From the NCBI GenBank assembly GCA_000719105.1, contig JODX01000014.1:178259-242258 (forward strand): DNA of 64,000 bases, written 5' to 3'. Source of the stretch: Streptomyces sclerotialus. GTDB lineage: Bacteria; Actinomycetota; Actinomycetes; Streptomycetales; Streptomycetaceae. The notes below the pieces were generated by a model. It did no database searches, was not told where the DNA came from, and saw only the letters and a program-made list of their open reading frames with translations. Shown piece by piece: positions 31,274-39,729 of this stretch. Every line of letters begins with the position of its first letter. Position 1 is the first letter of the stretch. The position numbers and the translations under genes are program-made.

Positions 31274-34225
31274 ATGCCCACCGCACCCCATCCCCAGAGC
31301 ACGGACGAGCTGTACCAGGCACTCCAGGAGAACGCCCGGCGCCCCTACGGCCGCCCCCGCACCGTCACCGCCGAGGAACTCGTCGACGCCGCCGAGCAGT
31401 TCGAGGAGCCCGTCGCGCTCGTCCGCGCCCTCCTCGAACTCCAGGAGGCGTACACCTACGGCTCCGAGCCCCGGAAGTCGCCCGTCGTCTTCGCCCGGCT
31501 GCTCACCCTCTTCGACGAGCAGCCCGACGTCTTCGACGAGCGCCTGCGCCACCTGCTGTTCTGGCGGTTCAAGTGGGTGGCCGACGCCCTGCGCGCGCTG
31601 CCCGAGGTCCCGCTGGCCGGCCTGCGCCAGTGGCTGACCGAGATGCGCGACCGGTACGAGAAGGCCGGCCTCGGCCTCCAGCCCTACTACGGACAGGCGT
31701 ATCAGCACGCCGCCCACGTGGGCGAGGACACCACCCTCGCCTACGAGCTGTGGGCGGGCCGCACCCGCACCCGGCTCAGCGACTGCGAGGCCTGCGAGAT
31801 CTGCGAGCGCGCCCTGTACCACCTCGGGGCGGGCGACGACGAGCGGGCGCTGCGCATCTGGGAGCCCGTCCTGGCCGGGAGGGACTCCTGCCAGGAGGAA
31901 CCGGCCCGCTCCGTCTCGTACGCGCTGCTGCCCCTGCTGCGCACCGGCCGCACCGACCGGGCACGCGAACTGCACCTCGCCGGCTACCGAAGCTGCCGCC
32001 GCAACCCGTCGATGGCCGGGGAGCTCGGCCGGCACCTGGAGTTCTGCGCACTGACCGGCAACGAGGCACGCGGCCTCGAACTGCTCGCCGAGAACCGCAC
32101 CCTGTTCGACGAGGTCGACTCGCCGCTGGACCTGCTCGACTTCCTCACCGGCGTCGAGACCCTCCTGAAGCGCGTCGAACTCCTCGGCCACGGCGAACTG
32201 CCCGCCGCCGGATACACCGGCCGCACCTGGACGGTGGCCGGCCTGCGCGCCGAGGTCCGCGGCCGCGCCGACGACCTCGCCGCCCGCTTCGACGCCCGCA
32301 ACGGAACCACGGCCCACACCGACCGCCGCCGGGCCCGCCTCGACCGTGCCCCGCTCCTGGACGCGCTGGAACTGACCCTGCGCCCCCGCAGCCTCGACGA
32401 CGTGGCCCCGGCCGGCCCGGCCGCTCCGGCTTCCGAACCGGCTGCCGCCCGTACGCCGGCGGCCGTCCCCGAGCCGCTGCCCGAACTCATCCTCCGCGCG
32501 CGGGCGCTGGAGGAGCAGGGCCACCCGGACGCGGACGCCTGCTGGGCGCGGCTGCGCACGCTCGCCACCGCCCGCGGCTACACCCACCCCGACGACCCGG
32601 CCGTGGGCCCGCTCGTCCTCCTGCGGGCGGACCTGCTGGCCGACGAGGCGAGCCGGGCCGGTGGGAAGGACGAGTACGCCGAAGCCGCCGCCCTCTACGA
32701 GGAGGCCGCGGGTCTGTACGACGACGCCGCGGCGCCGGATCACGCGGCGCTCGCCCGGGCCTGCGCCCTGCTCGCCGCCGCCGAGATCCCCGCGGAGGAC
32801 GCCGACGACCCCGAGGCGAAGGCCGCCGCGCTGACCGCCGCCCACGCGTCCGTCGTCCGCCTGCACGAGGGGACTCCCGGCCTGGCCCCGTACCAGGAGG
32901 CCCGTCTGCTGCGGCTGCGGGCGAGCGCGCTCGGCGTGCGCCTGCAGACAACGCGGAACGAGGAGCACGTCGCGCCGGTCCTCGCCGAGGTGGACCTGCT
33001 GCACGCCTTCGCCACCCGGCACGACGTCGCCGTACAGATAGCCGGTGCCCAGATGCTGCGGGCCAGTACGTACGCCCTGTCCGGCGACCTGCCCGCCGCG
33101 GTCACCGAGCTCGACGCCCTCCGCGACCGGCTGCAGGCGCACGGCCCCGCCTGGCACCTGCCGCGCGTGCTCGGACTGCGCGGCCGTCTCCAGCTCGGCC
33201 TCCAGGACGCCCAGGCCGCGCACGCGGACCTGACGGAGGGCCTGCGACTGGCCGCCGACTGGCCGGCCCACGCGGTCGACACCGCCCGCCTCCACGGTGA
33301 TCTGGCCGAGGCCTGCATGCACCTGGGCCGCCCCGACGAGGCACTGCGGCACCTGACGCGCTCCGCGGAGCTGGAGCTCCGTCACGGCAGCCGCACGGAC
33401 GCGTTCTGCACCTACAGCAACGCGGCTCAGCTCAGCCTGGACCTGGGCCGTGTCGAGGACTGCATCGCCCTGCTCGACTCCCTCCTGACCGAACCGGACG
33501 TCACCGCCGGTGAACTGGACGACCGGCTCGTCGCCCAGCTGCGCCTGACCCGCGCCCGCGCGCTGTACGCGGGGGAGGACCTCAAGGCCGCCACCGCGGA
33601 GTTCGTCACCCTCGCCGCCGAGTCGGCGGGCTGGGACGACGACCCGGGGAGCCACGCCATGATCGCCGCGGAGACGGCCGTACTCCTCGGCGAGAGCGGC
33701 GAGTTCGGCCGGGCCCGCGAGGCCGCGGACCAGGCACTCGCCGCCCACGCCCGGTCCCCGCGCCACGAGCAGCTCAGCAACTGCCTGCGCGAACTCGCCC
33801 GCCTCCAGTCCCAGCGGCAGGGCCCCGACGGCCTCGCCGACGCCCGCGCCTATCTCGCCGACGCCGGACGGATCGCCGACGAGGCCCGAGCCGCCGGGTA
33901 CGAGGCCCGGGGCCGCTCCCTGGACTCCGCCCTGGCCTACGAACACGGTCGGGTCAACGCCTACGCCCATGAGTACGAGGACGCCCTGGCCGCCCTGGAG
34001 AAGGCCCTCGCCCTGCTCGGCGAGCCGGGACCGGACGAGGCCCACGCCGCCGAGTGGGCCGAGTGCGTCCGTCTCGCAGGTGTCGTGGAGGGCATCTACC
34101 TGGAACGCACCGCCCCCGCCGGCACCCGCCTGGACGCGGCGGTCTCCCGCCTCACCGCCCTGGGCCACACCGAGGTGACCGAGCCGCTGACCTCGCTGGC
34201 GGCCCGGCTGCGCGACGAGGAGTGA
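31274..34225 (+). CDS. Large tetratricopeptide-repeat protein, HSP90 partner candidate
   Basis: A 983-aa repeat protein. Residues ~1-340 are helical with LRHLLFWRFKWVADALRALP, ALYHLGAGDDERALRIWEPV and EEPARSVSYALLPLLRTGR; a Pro/Ala-rich linker sits near 375-400. Residues ~405-980 are TPR-like pairs, e.g. HGDLAEACMHLGRPDEALRH and RVNAYAHEYEDALAALEKAL. No enzymatic motif is seen. It starts 2 nt after the HSP90 stop. TPR proteins are classical HSP90 co-chaperones in eukaryotes; the same role here is inference from position and fold. Confidence 0.85.
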   Translation: MPTAPHPQSTDELYQALQENARRPYGRPRTVTAEELVDAAEQFEEPVALVRALLELQEAYTYGSEPRKSPVVFARLLTLFDEQPDVFDERLRHLLFWRFKWVADALRALPEVPLAGLRQWLTEMRDRYEKAGLGLQPYYGQAYQHAAHVGEDTTLAYELWAGRTRTRLSDCEACEICERALYHLGAGDDERALRIWEPVLAGRDSCQEEPARSVSYALLPLLRTGRTDRARELHLAGYRSCRRNPSMAGELGRHLEFCALTGNEARGLELLAENRTLFDEVDSPLDLLDFLTGVETLLKRVELLGHGELPAAGYTGRTWTVAGLRAEVRGRADDLAARFDARNGTTAHTDRRRARLDRAPLLDALELTLRPRSLDDVAPAGPAAPASEPAAARTPAAVPEPLPELILRARALEEQGHPDADACWARLRTLATARGYTHPDDPAVGPLVLLRADLLADEASRAGGKDEYAEAAALYEEAAGLYDDAAAPDHAALARACALLAAAEIPAEDADDPEAKAAALTAAHASVVRLHEGTPGLAPYQEARLLRLRASALGVRLQTTRNEEHVAPVLAEVDLLHAFATRHDVAVQIAGAQMLRASTYALSGDLPAAVTELDALRDRLQAHGPAWHLPRVLGLRGRLQLGLQDAQAAHADLTEGLRLAADWPAHAVDTARLHGDLAEACMHLGRPDEALRHLTRSAELELRHGSRTDAFCTYSNAAQLSLDLGRVEDCIALLDSLLTEPDVTAGELDDRLVAQLRLTRARALYAGEDLKAATAEFVTLAAESAGWDDDPGSHAMIAAETAVLLGESGEFGRAREAADQALAAHARSPRHEQLSNCLRELARLQSQRQGPDGLADARAYLADAGRIADEARAAGYEARGRSLDSALAYEHGRVNAYAHEYEDALAALEKALALLGEPGPDEAHAAEWAECVRLAGVVEGIYLERTAPAGTRLDAAVSRLTALGHTEVTEPLTSLAARLRDEE

Positions 34226-34473
34226 GGCGGCGGGGCGTGGCCCGTTGCCCGGAGCAGCGAGGGTCTTGACGCTTTCCTGACGGTCAGCGGCATGCAAAGG
34301 GCGGGGAACACTGCCGGGAACCGGCAATGCGGGGGCCCGATCCGGTCGTGCAGCATGGTTCGCGGGGAGCAACGGCGGACGGTCCCGGTGCCGGGCACCG
34401 GGACCCGCAGGGGGAGCCGTGCCCCCGCCGGACACGACTGCTGCGCGCCGCAGCCGGGAGGGGGAACCGGGGG

Positions 34474-34893
34474 ATGCGGACCTTACTCATGGCCGCCGCG
34501 GGGCCGCCCACGATCCTGCTGACCGCGGCCCTCGTCGTGGCCGTGTGCTTCTGGCTCCTCGTCGCCGTGGGCGTCGCCGGCGCCGGTGACTTCGACACGG
34601 ACGTGGATCTGCGGGCGTGGCGCCTGGACGGGGTGCCCGTGGCGGTCGCCCTCTCCCTGCTGACGGTGTTCGCCTGGTCCCTGAGCGTCGGGGCGGAGGT
34701 CATGCTCATGGTGTTCGCCCCCGCGGGCGCCGCCATCGGGCTGCTGCGTCTGGTCGTCCCCGTGGGAGCGCTCTTCGTGGCCTGGGCCGCGACCTGCGTG
34801 ACCGTAAGGCCGCTGCACCGCCTCGCCCGCGACGGACCCGGGCCGTCCGCGTCCCGCGAAGCCGCACCCCACCCGTGGGAACGCGCCGCCTGA
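34474..34893 (+). CDS. NfeD/YqiJ-like short membrane protein (139 aa)
   Basis: A 139-aa membrane protein with about three helices: MRTLLMAAAGPPTILLTAAL, VAVALSLLTVFAWSLSVGAE and LLRLVVPVGALFVAWAAT. An acidic FDTDVDLRAW loop lies between them. It resembles the N-terminal part of YqiJ-type proteins that accompany flotillins, but the OB-fold domain and a flotillin gene are missing. GGGAGGGGG precedes the ATG. Function unknown. Confidence 0.75.
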   Translation: MRTLLMAAAGPPTILLTAALVVAVCFWLLVAVGVAGAGDFDTDVDLRAWRLDGVPVAVALSLLTVFAWSLSVGAEVMLMVFAPAGAAIGLLRLVVPVGALFVAWAATCVTVRPLHRLARDGPGPSASREAAPHPWERAA

Positions 34894-34912
34894 GCCGCGC
34901 CCGTACACCGCC

Positions 34913-34940
34913 TTGTCAGCGTGGCGAAGCCGGATATATA
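34913..34940 (+). promoter_or_regulatory. Promoter of the LacI-family gene
   Basis: TTGTCA (34913-34918), a 16-nt spacer and TATATA (34935-34940). Each hexamer matches 5 of 6 consensus positions. The predicted transcription start lies inside the operator candidate at 34940-34952. Confidence 0.6.
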
Positions 34941-34952
34941 ACGTTGCAAAAC
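34940..34952. promoter_or_regulatory. LacI-type operator candidate (autoregulatory)
   Basis: AACGTTGCAAAAC, a half-palindrome around the CG centre typical of LacI-family sites, covering the predicted transcription start of the regulator gene. Twelve of its 13 bases recur upstream of the glycoside hydrolase gene at 39513. Confidence 0.55.
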
Positions 34953-34980
34953 CGGCCGGGCCGCTCAGAGAGGGATGGAC

Positions 34981-36027
34981 GTGCGGGTCAGCCTCAAGGA
35001 CGTCGCCGCACACGCGGGGGTCTCCATCAAGACCGTCTCCAACGTGGTGAACAACTACCAGCACGTCACCCCCGCCATGCGGGAACGCGTCCAGCGGTCC
35101 ATCGACGTTCTCGGCTACCGGCCCAACCTGGCCGCCAGGCACTTGCGCAAGGGACGCACGGGCATCATCGCGCTCGCCCTGCCCGAACTCGGCAACCCCT
35201 ACTTCGCCGAGCTCGCCGCCGCCGTCATCGACGCGGCCGCCGAACACGACTACATCGTCCTGCTGGACCACACCGGCGGACGCCGCGAACAGGAGCTCCT
35301 GGTCAGCCAGGGCTTCCGGGCGCGCGTCATCGACGGGCTCATCCTCAGCCCCATCGAGCTGGAGACCGACGACCTGCGCGACCGCGCGGAGAACGTGCCG
35401 CTGGTGCTGCTCGGCGAACGGGAGTACGACCTGCCGTACGACCACATCGCCATCGACAACGTCGCCGCCGCCCGTGCCGCCGTCCGGCACCTGACCGGGC
35501 TGGGGCGCCGGGAGGTGGCGTTCATCGGCGCCCGGCGCGGCCGCAGCGAGCCCGCCCAACTGCGGGTGCGCGGCTGGCGCGAGGAGCTGAGCGCGGCCGG
35601 GCTGCCCGCCGACGACGGGCTCGTCGCCGCCACCGACGGCTGGGGGCACGCGGACGGCGCGGCGGCCATGACCCGCATCCTGGAGACCGGACGGCGTCCG
35701 GACGCCGTGTTCGCCTACAACGACCCCATGGCGATCGGGGCGATGCGGGTACTGCACGAGCGGGGGCTGCGGGTCCCCGAGGACATCGCCGTCGTCGGCT
35801 TCGACGACGTGGTCGAGGGACGGTTCGGCGCGGTGACCCTCACCTCCGTCTCACCGGACAAGGAGGCCATCGGCCGGCTCGCGGTGGAGTCGGTGCTCGC
35901 CCGGCTCGGCGGACAGGCTCCTGAACCCCGGCGCGTCCGGGCGGACCACCGGCTGGTCGGGCGGGAGAGCACGCTGGGACGCGGCGCGGCTGACGACGGC
36001 GCGGCTGACGACGGCGCGAACGTCTGA
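34981..36027 (+). CDS. LacI-family transcriptional regulator
   Basis: A 348-aa repressor-type protein. The N-terminal helix-turn-helix is VSLKDVAAHAGVSIKTVSNV followed by the hinge region LGYRPNLAARHLRKGRT. The periplasmic-binding-like core has LALPELGNPYFAEL, VIDGLILSP, FAYNDPMAIGAM and VVGFDDVVEG. Such regulators leave DNA when a sugar binds. GTG 34981 has AGGG at 6 nt; the ATG at 34975 touches its ribosome-binding site and is less likely. It converges on a glycoside hydrolase whose promoter region carries the same operator. The C-terminus repeats GAADD twice. Confidence 0.9.
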   Translation: MRVSLKDVAAHAGVSIKTVSNVVNNYQHVTPAMRERVQRSIDVLGYRPNLAARHLRKGRTGIIALALPELGNPYFAELAAAVIDAAAEHDYIVLLDHTGGRREQELLVSQGFRARVIDGLILSPIELETDDLRDRAENVPLVLLGEREYDLPYDHIAIDNVAAARAAVRHLTGLGRREVAFIGARRGRSEPAQLRVRGWREELSAAGLPADDGLVAATDGWGHADGAAAMTRILETGRRPDAVFAYNDPMAIGAMRVLHERGLRVPEDIAVVGFDDVVEGRFGAVTLTSVSPDKEAIGRLAVESVLARLGGQAPEPRRVRADHRLVGRESTLGRGAADDGAADDGANV

Positions 36028-36094
36028 TCCGGCCGGCCGGGAGCGCGGTGAGCGGACCCGGCCGGACCGGACACTGTCGTACGACGCGCCGGAG

Positions 36095-39000
36095 CTACGG
36101 CTTCTCCTGCGCGTGCAGCGTGCTCACCTCCTCGGCGGTGAGCGCCTTGTCGAAGGCGTGGACCTCGTCGACCGCACCGTTCCAGAAGTCGGTGTCCGCA
36201 CCGTTCCACTGGGCGCGGCCGACGGCGAGGGGGCCGGTGCTGACGTAGTTCGGGCCGGCGGCCGCGGTCGCCGCCAGCGCTCCGTCGACGTACAGCTTGA
36301 TCTCGTCGCTCGAACCGTCACGCACACCCACGAGGTGGTACCAGCGGCCCTTCTCCGGTGTGGTCACCAGCCGGGCACGGTGTTCGCCGGGCGTGCTGAA
36401 GGCGAAGGCACCCTGGCCGTACTGCAGGTAGAAGGGGCTCGCCTGGCGCCGGCCGTCCTGGCTGACGGCGGTGGCGTAGTTGCCGGGCAGCGAGTCGAGC
36501 CGTACCCAGGCGGAGACCGAGTAGCTGCCGGTGGTGTCGAGTACGGGGCCGTCGGTCTCGGCGTGCTGTCCCTGGCCGTCGAAGCGCAGCGCGCCGCCGC
36601 TGACCCCGGGCGTCCAGGTGGTGCCCTCGGAGAGCGTCAGGGGCGCGTCGTTCGGGCCGTCGTCCCGCGCGGTGGTGCCCGTGCCCTCGTCGAGGGCCCA
36701 GTGTCCGCCGCCCTTCAGCTCCTGCCGCTCGCCGGCGGCCGCGCCGGCCGCGATGACCTTCTCGTTGACGGCGCGGACCCGGGCCGGGTCGACCTTGATC
36801 TCGCGGCGGTCGTAGGTGTAGAGGCCGTTGAGCTCGTTCTCCAGGTCGGTGATCTGCGTGTACACCGAACCGGACAGCTCGGCGCCGGCCTGGTCGAGGT
36901 AGTACTTCTCGGTGTTCTCGACGTACTTGCGGGTCAGCGCCTCCTTGTCGGCGACGCCGCTGTAGATCACGGTCGGGGCGCCCGGCCACACGTGGCCCGG
37001 GGTGGGCAGGACGAAGCCGCCGTGCTCGCCGTCCATGGCGGCCCGGTGGTCGGGGAACGGCGGGTCGACGTTGTTGTAGTCGTGGTGGTCGACGATGTCG
37101 CCCTTGCCCGAGTCGCCCTTGGAGTTGCAGCAGTTGACACCGCTGTGGGCGTTGACGATCCGGGACGGGTCGGCCGCCTTCACGGACTCGGCGATCCGGC
37201 CGCTCTCCTCGCGGTCCCACTCGCCCCAGCCCTCGTTGAAGACGATCCAGCCGATCACGGAGGGCGCGTTGTGATGCTGCCGCACCATCTCCATGCCCTG
37301 GTCGACGAAGGCCTCGCGGCCCTTCTCGGTGGGCAGGTCCCCGGAGACGAAATCCTGCCAGACCAGCAGGCCGAGCCGGTCGGCGTGGTAGAACCAGCGC
37401 GGCGACTCCACCTTGATGTGCTTGCGGACGGCGTTGAAGCCGAGTTCCTTGTGGGCCTTCAGGTCGAAGGCGAGGGCCTCGTCGCTCGGCGCCGTGTACA
37501 GGCCGTCGGGCCAGAAGCCCTGGTCGAGCGTGGCGAGGGAGAAGACCGGCTTACCGTTCAGTACCAGCTTCCGGTAGCCGCCCACCTCCTCGATGCCGAT
37601 CTCCCGCATGCCGAAGTAGCTGCCGACCTCGTCGGTCGACCGGCCGTCGGTGAGCCTGACGTCGAGGTCGTACAGGTAGGGGTCGTCGGGGCTCCACAGG
37701 TGCTGCTTCGCCACGGGCAGGCGCAGCTCCTTGCCGGCCGGGCCGCTGACCTTGCCGACGACACGGCCGCGCCTGTCCCGCGCGACGGCCTCGACGCGTG
37801 CCTTGGCGGAGGCGTCGTCCGACTCGACGGTGACCGCGAGGCTGCCCGAGTCGATGTCGGGCGTCGTGACTACGTTGTCAATGGACGCTGCGGCGACGGG
37901 TTCCATCCAGACCGTCTGCCAGATGCCGGAGGACTGGGTGTAGAAGATGCCGCCCGGGTCGGTGGACTGCTTGCCCCTCGGCTGGTCGGCGCCGCCGGTG
38001 TCGGTGACCGCGACCACCACCTCCTGGGGGCCCTTGCTCTTCAGCGCGTCGGTGATGTCGGCGCTGAAGGCGGTGTAGCCGCCGGTGTGTTCGGCGACCT
38101 CCTTGCCGTTGACCCAGACGCGGGCCTGGTGGTCGACGGCGCCGAAGTTGAGCTTCAGCCGGTTGCCCTTGTCGCCTTCACCGCCCTTGCCTCCCTTGCC
38201 GACGTTCCAGTTCTTCGGCACGTCGACCAGCTTGCGGTAGAACATGTGGTCCTCGTGCCGCTCCAGCCCGGACAGCTGCGACTCCACCGGGAAGGGCACG
38301 ATGATCTTCTCGTCGAGGTCCTTGCCGAAGACCGGCTGCTCGCCCGCCTCGGCGGCGCTGAACTGCCAGGGCCCGTTGAGGTTCTTCCACCGGTCCCGCA
38401 CCTGCTGCGGGCGCGGGTACTCCGGCAGCGGGTTCCTCTCGTCGAGCCTGTCGCCCCACTCGGTGGTGAGCCGGTGGGCGGAGTCGTTCTGCGCGTAGCG
38501 GACGATCTCCGGCACGGTCTCGCCGCCGGCCGTGAGGCCGCCCTCGCCGTCGTACGAGACGCGGACCTGCTGATCCTTCTGGACCGGCTCCGCGAGGGTG
38601 ACGAGCAGGGAGTCGGGGTCGCCGGGCGCGACGGCGACGCTCTCGACCGGCATGGCCACCGAGTCGGCCTCGACCTTCAGGTGGTCCCGGACCGCCCGCA
38701 CGTCACCGACCCCGTCCTCGAACCGGGCCCGCAGCCGCCGCCCGTCCTCGGTGACGGACAGCTCCACCGGGTAGACCTCGAAGTCGTCCGGCGGGGTGAA
38801 CGCCGACATGGGCACCGGCTGCTTGGACATCGCCGGCGTCGACCAGCGCAGCTTCATGTTGGCGCCGCCGGTGTCCTGGAACATCTCCAGGCGGAAGTCG
38901 TACTTCTCCCCGGCGGTCAGCCTGACCGGCTCACTGGTCTGCTCCTTGTCCCAGTCCGGCTCCCAGTGGTCGATGACGGGCTTCCCGTCGACGAAGAGCC

Positions 39001-39403
39001 GGAACCCGTTGTCGCCGATGGCGTGGAACGTGTAGTCCGCGGTGGCCGGCGCCTCGATCCGGCCGGTCCAGCGGGCGGTCGTGTGCTCCGACTGCCCGGT
39101 CAGCTCCTGGAACGTGCCGGTCAGGCGGGAGAAGTCGATCTGCGGATCGAGCACGGTGCCACCGAGTTTCGCGAAGTCCCGCGCGCCCGGCGCCGACATG
39201 CTGAAGTACTCGCCCTTCAGGCCGTGCACCTCGACGGCGGCCTGCTCGGCGGAGAGCGCGGACGCACTCCCGGCCGTCGCGGCGGTCGTCCCGGTGGCCG
39301 ACGCGGTGGGTACCAGGCCGGCCGTGGGCAGTATGAGCGCTGCCGCGGTGAGCAGCGCCCAGGTTCTGGCCCGTGGGTGTGTGGGGGTGTGTCGTCTTGT
39401 CAT
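36095..39403 (-). CDS. Secreted glycoside hydrolase family 2 protein with PA14 and LamG domains
   Basis: An 1102-aa exported enzyme. After a signal peptide (WALLTAAALILPTAGLVPTA), a PA14 domain spans about 55-195 (LKGEYFSMSAPGARDF, TADYTFHAIGDNGFRLFVDG). The GH2 sugar-binding, Ig-like and TIM-barrel domains run from ~300 to ~890. IVFNEGWGEWD holds the acid/base Glu near residue 724; GFNAVRKHIKVESPRWFYH precedes it. A LamG concanavalin-like domain ends the protein (~895-1100). The family includes beta-galactosidases, beta-glucuronidases and mannosidases; the substrate is not readable. AGGAAAGG precedes the ATG. A LacI-type operator lies 110 bp upstream. Confidence 0.9.
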   Translation of the reverse strand: MTRRHTPTHPRARTWALLTAAALILPTAGLVPTASATGTTAATAGSASALSAEQAAVEVHGLKGEYFSMSAPGARDFAKLGGTVLDPQIDFSRLTGTFQELTGQSEHTTARWTGRIEAPATADYTFHAIGDNGFRLFVDGKPVIDHWEPDWDKEQTSEPVRLTAGEKYDFRLEMFQDTGGANMKLRWSTPAMSKQPVPMSAFTPPDDFEVYPVELSVTEDGRRLRARFEDGVGDVRAVRDHLKVEADSVAMPVESVAVAPGDPDSLLVTLAEPVQKDQQVRVSYDGEGGLTAGGETVPEIVRYAQNDSAHRLTTEWGDRLDERNPLPEYPRPQQVRDRWKNLNGPWQFSAAEAGEQPVFGKDLDEKIIVPFPVESQLSGLERHEDHMFYRKLVDVPKNWNVGKGGKGGEGDKGNRLKLNFGAVDHQARVWVNGKEVAEHTGGYTAFSADITDALKSKGPQEVVVAVTDTGGADQPRGKQSTDPGGIFYTQSSGIWQTVWMEPVAAASIDNVVTTPDIDSGSLAVTVESDDASAKARVEAVARDRRGRVVGKVSGPAGKELRLPVAKQHLWSPDDPYLYDLDVRLTDGRSTDEVGSYFGMREIGIEEVGGYRKLVLNGKPVFSLATLDQGFWPDGLYTAPSDEALAFDLKAHKELGFNAVRKHIKVESPRWFYHADRLGLLVWQDFVSGDLPTEKGREAFVDQGMEMVRQHHNAPSVIGWIVFNEGWGEWDREESGRIAESVKAADPSRIVNAHSGVNCCNSKGDSGKGDIVDHHDYNNVDPPFPDHRAAMDGEHGGFVLPTPGHVWPGAPTVIYSGVADKEALTRKYVENTEKYYLDQAGAELSGSVYTQITDLENELNGLYTYDRREIKVDPARVRAVNEKVIAAGAAAGERQELKGGGHWALDEGTGTTARDDGPNDAPLTLSEGTTWTPGVSGGALRFDGQGQHAETDGPVLDTTGSYSVSAWVRLDSLPGNYATAVSQDGRRQASPFYLQYGQGAFAFSTPGEHRARLVTTPEKGRWYHLVGVRDGSSDEIKLYVDGALAATAAAGPNYVSTGPLAVGRAQWNGADTDFWNGAVDEVHAFDKALTAEEVSTLHAQEKP

Positions 39404-39729
39404 CGAACCTTTCCTCGCGCACAGAGGGCTCGGACCGGTACCGCTCGGCAGGCGACAGCGGGCGACAGCGCCCGGCGGAGTCCGCTGCGGGGCACCGGTC
39501 AGCGGCTCTTTCAACGTTGGAAAACTTATGACGGCAGCATGACAACATGCCGCTCGGTGGCTGTCCATACCCCGCGCACCGCTCGGTCGATCTGCCTGCG
39601 GCAGGGGTGCCGCAGGCGCAGATCAGGAGGGGCGGCAGGGGTGCCGGCGCGGCTGTGAGTGTGACGGCGGGGACGGACGGGGCGCGCCACCCACGGCGGG
39701 GACGAGGTGGCGGCCCATAGTGGGCCGAC
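39404..39729. other. Divergent intergenic region, glycoside hydrolase / BCCT transporter
   Basis: About 325 bp with no gene. It holds the LacI-type operator candidate at 39513-39525 and presumably promoters in both directions; the hydrolase would have a leader of around 100 nt. Confidence 0.5.
39513..39525. promoter_or_regulatory. LacI-type operator candidate upstream of the glycoside hydrolase
   Basis: AACGTTGGAAAAC within the near-palindrome TTTCAACGTTGGAAA. It differs from the site at 34940 by one base, linking the convergent LacI gene to control of this hydrolase. Confidence 0.55.

Noticed and set aside
31160..34435. 1091-aa minus-strand frame opposite the TPR protein
   Set aside because: Shadow of the real gene: no ribosome-binding site, composition-driven, no family resemblance.
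36113..39658. 1181-aa plus-strand frame opposite the glycoside hydrolase
   Set aside because: Antisense shadow of a gene with signal peptide, PA14, GH2 and LamG domains on the minus strand.
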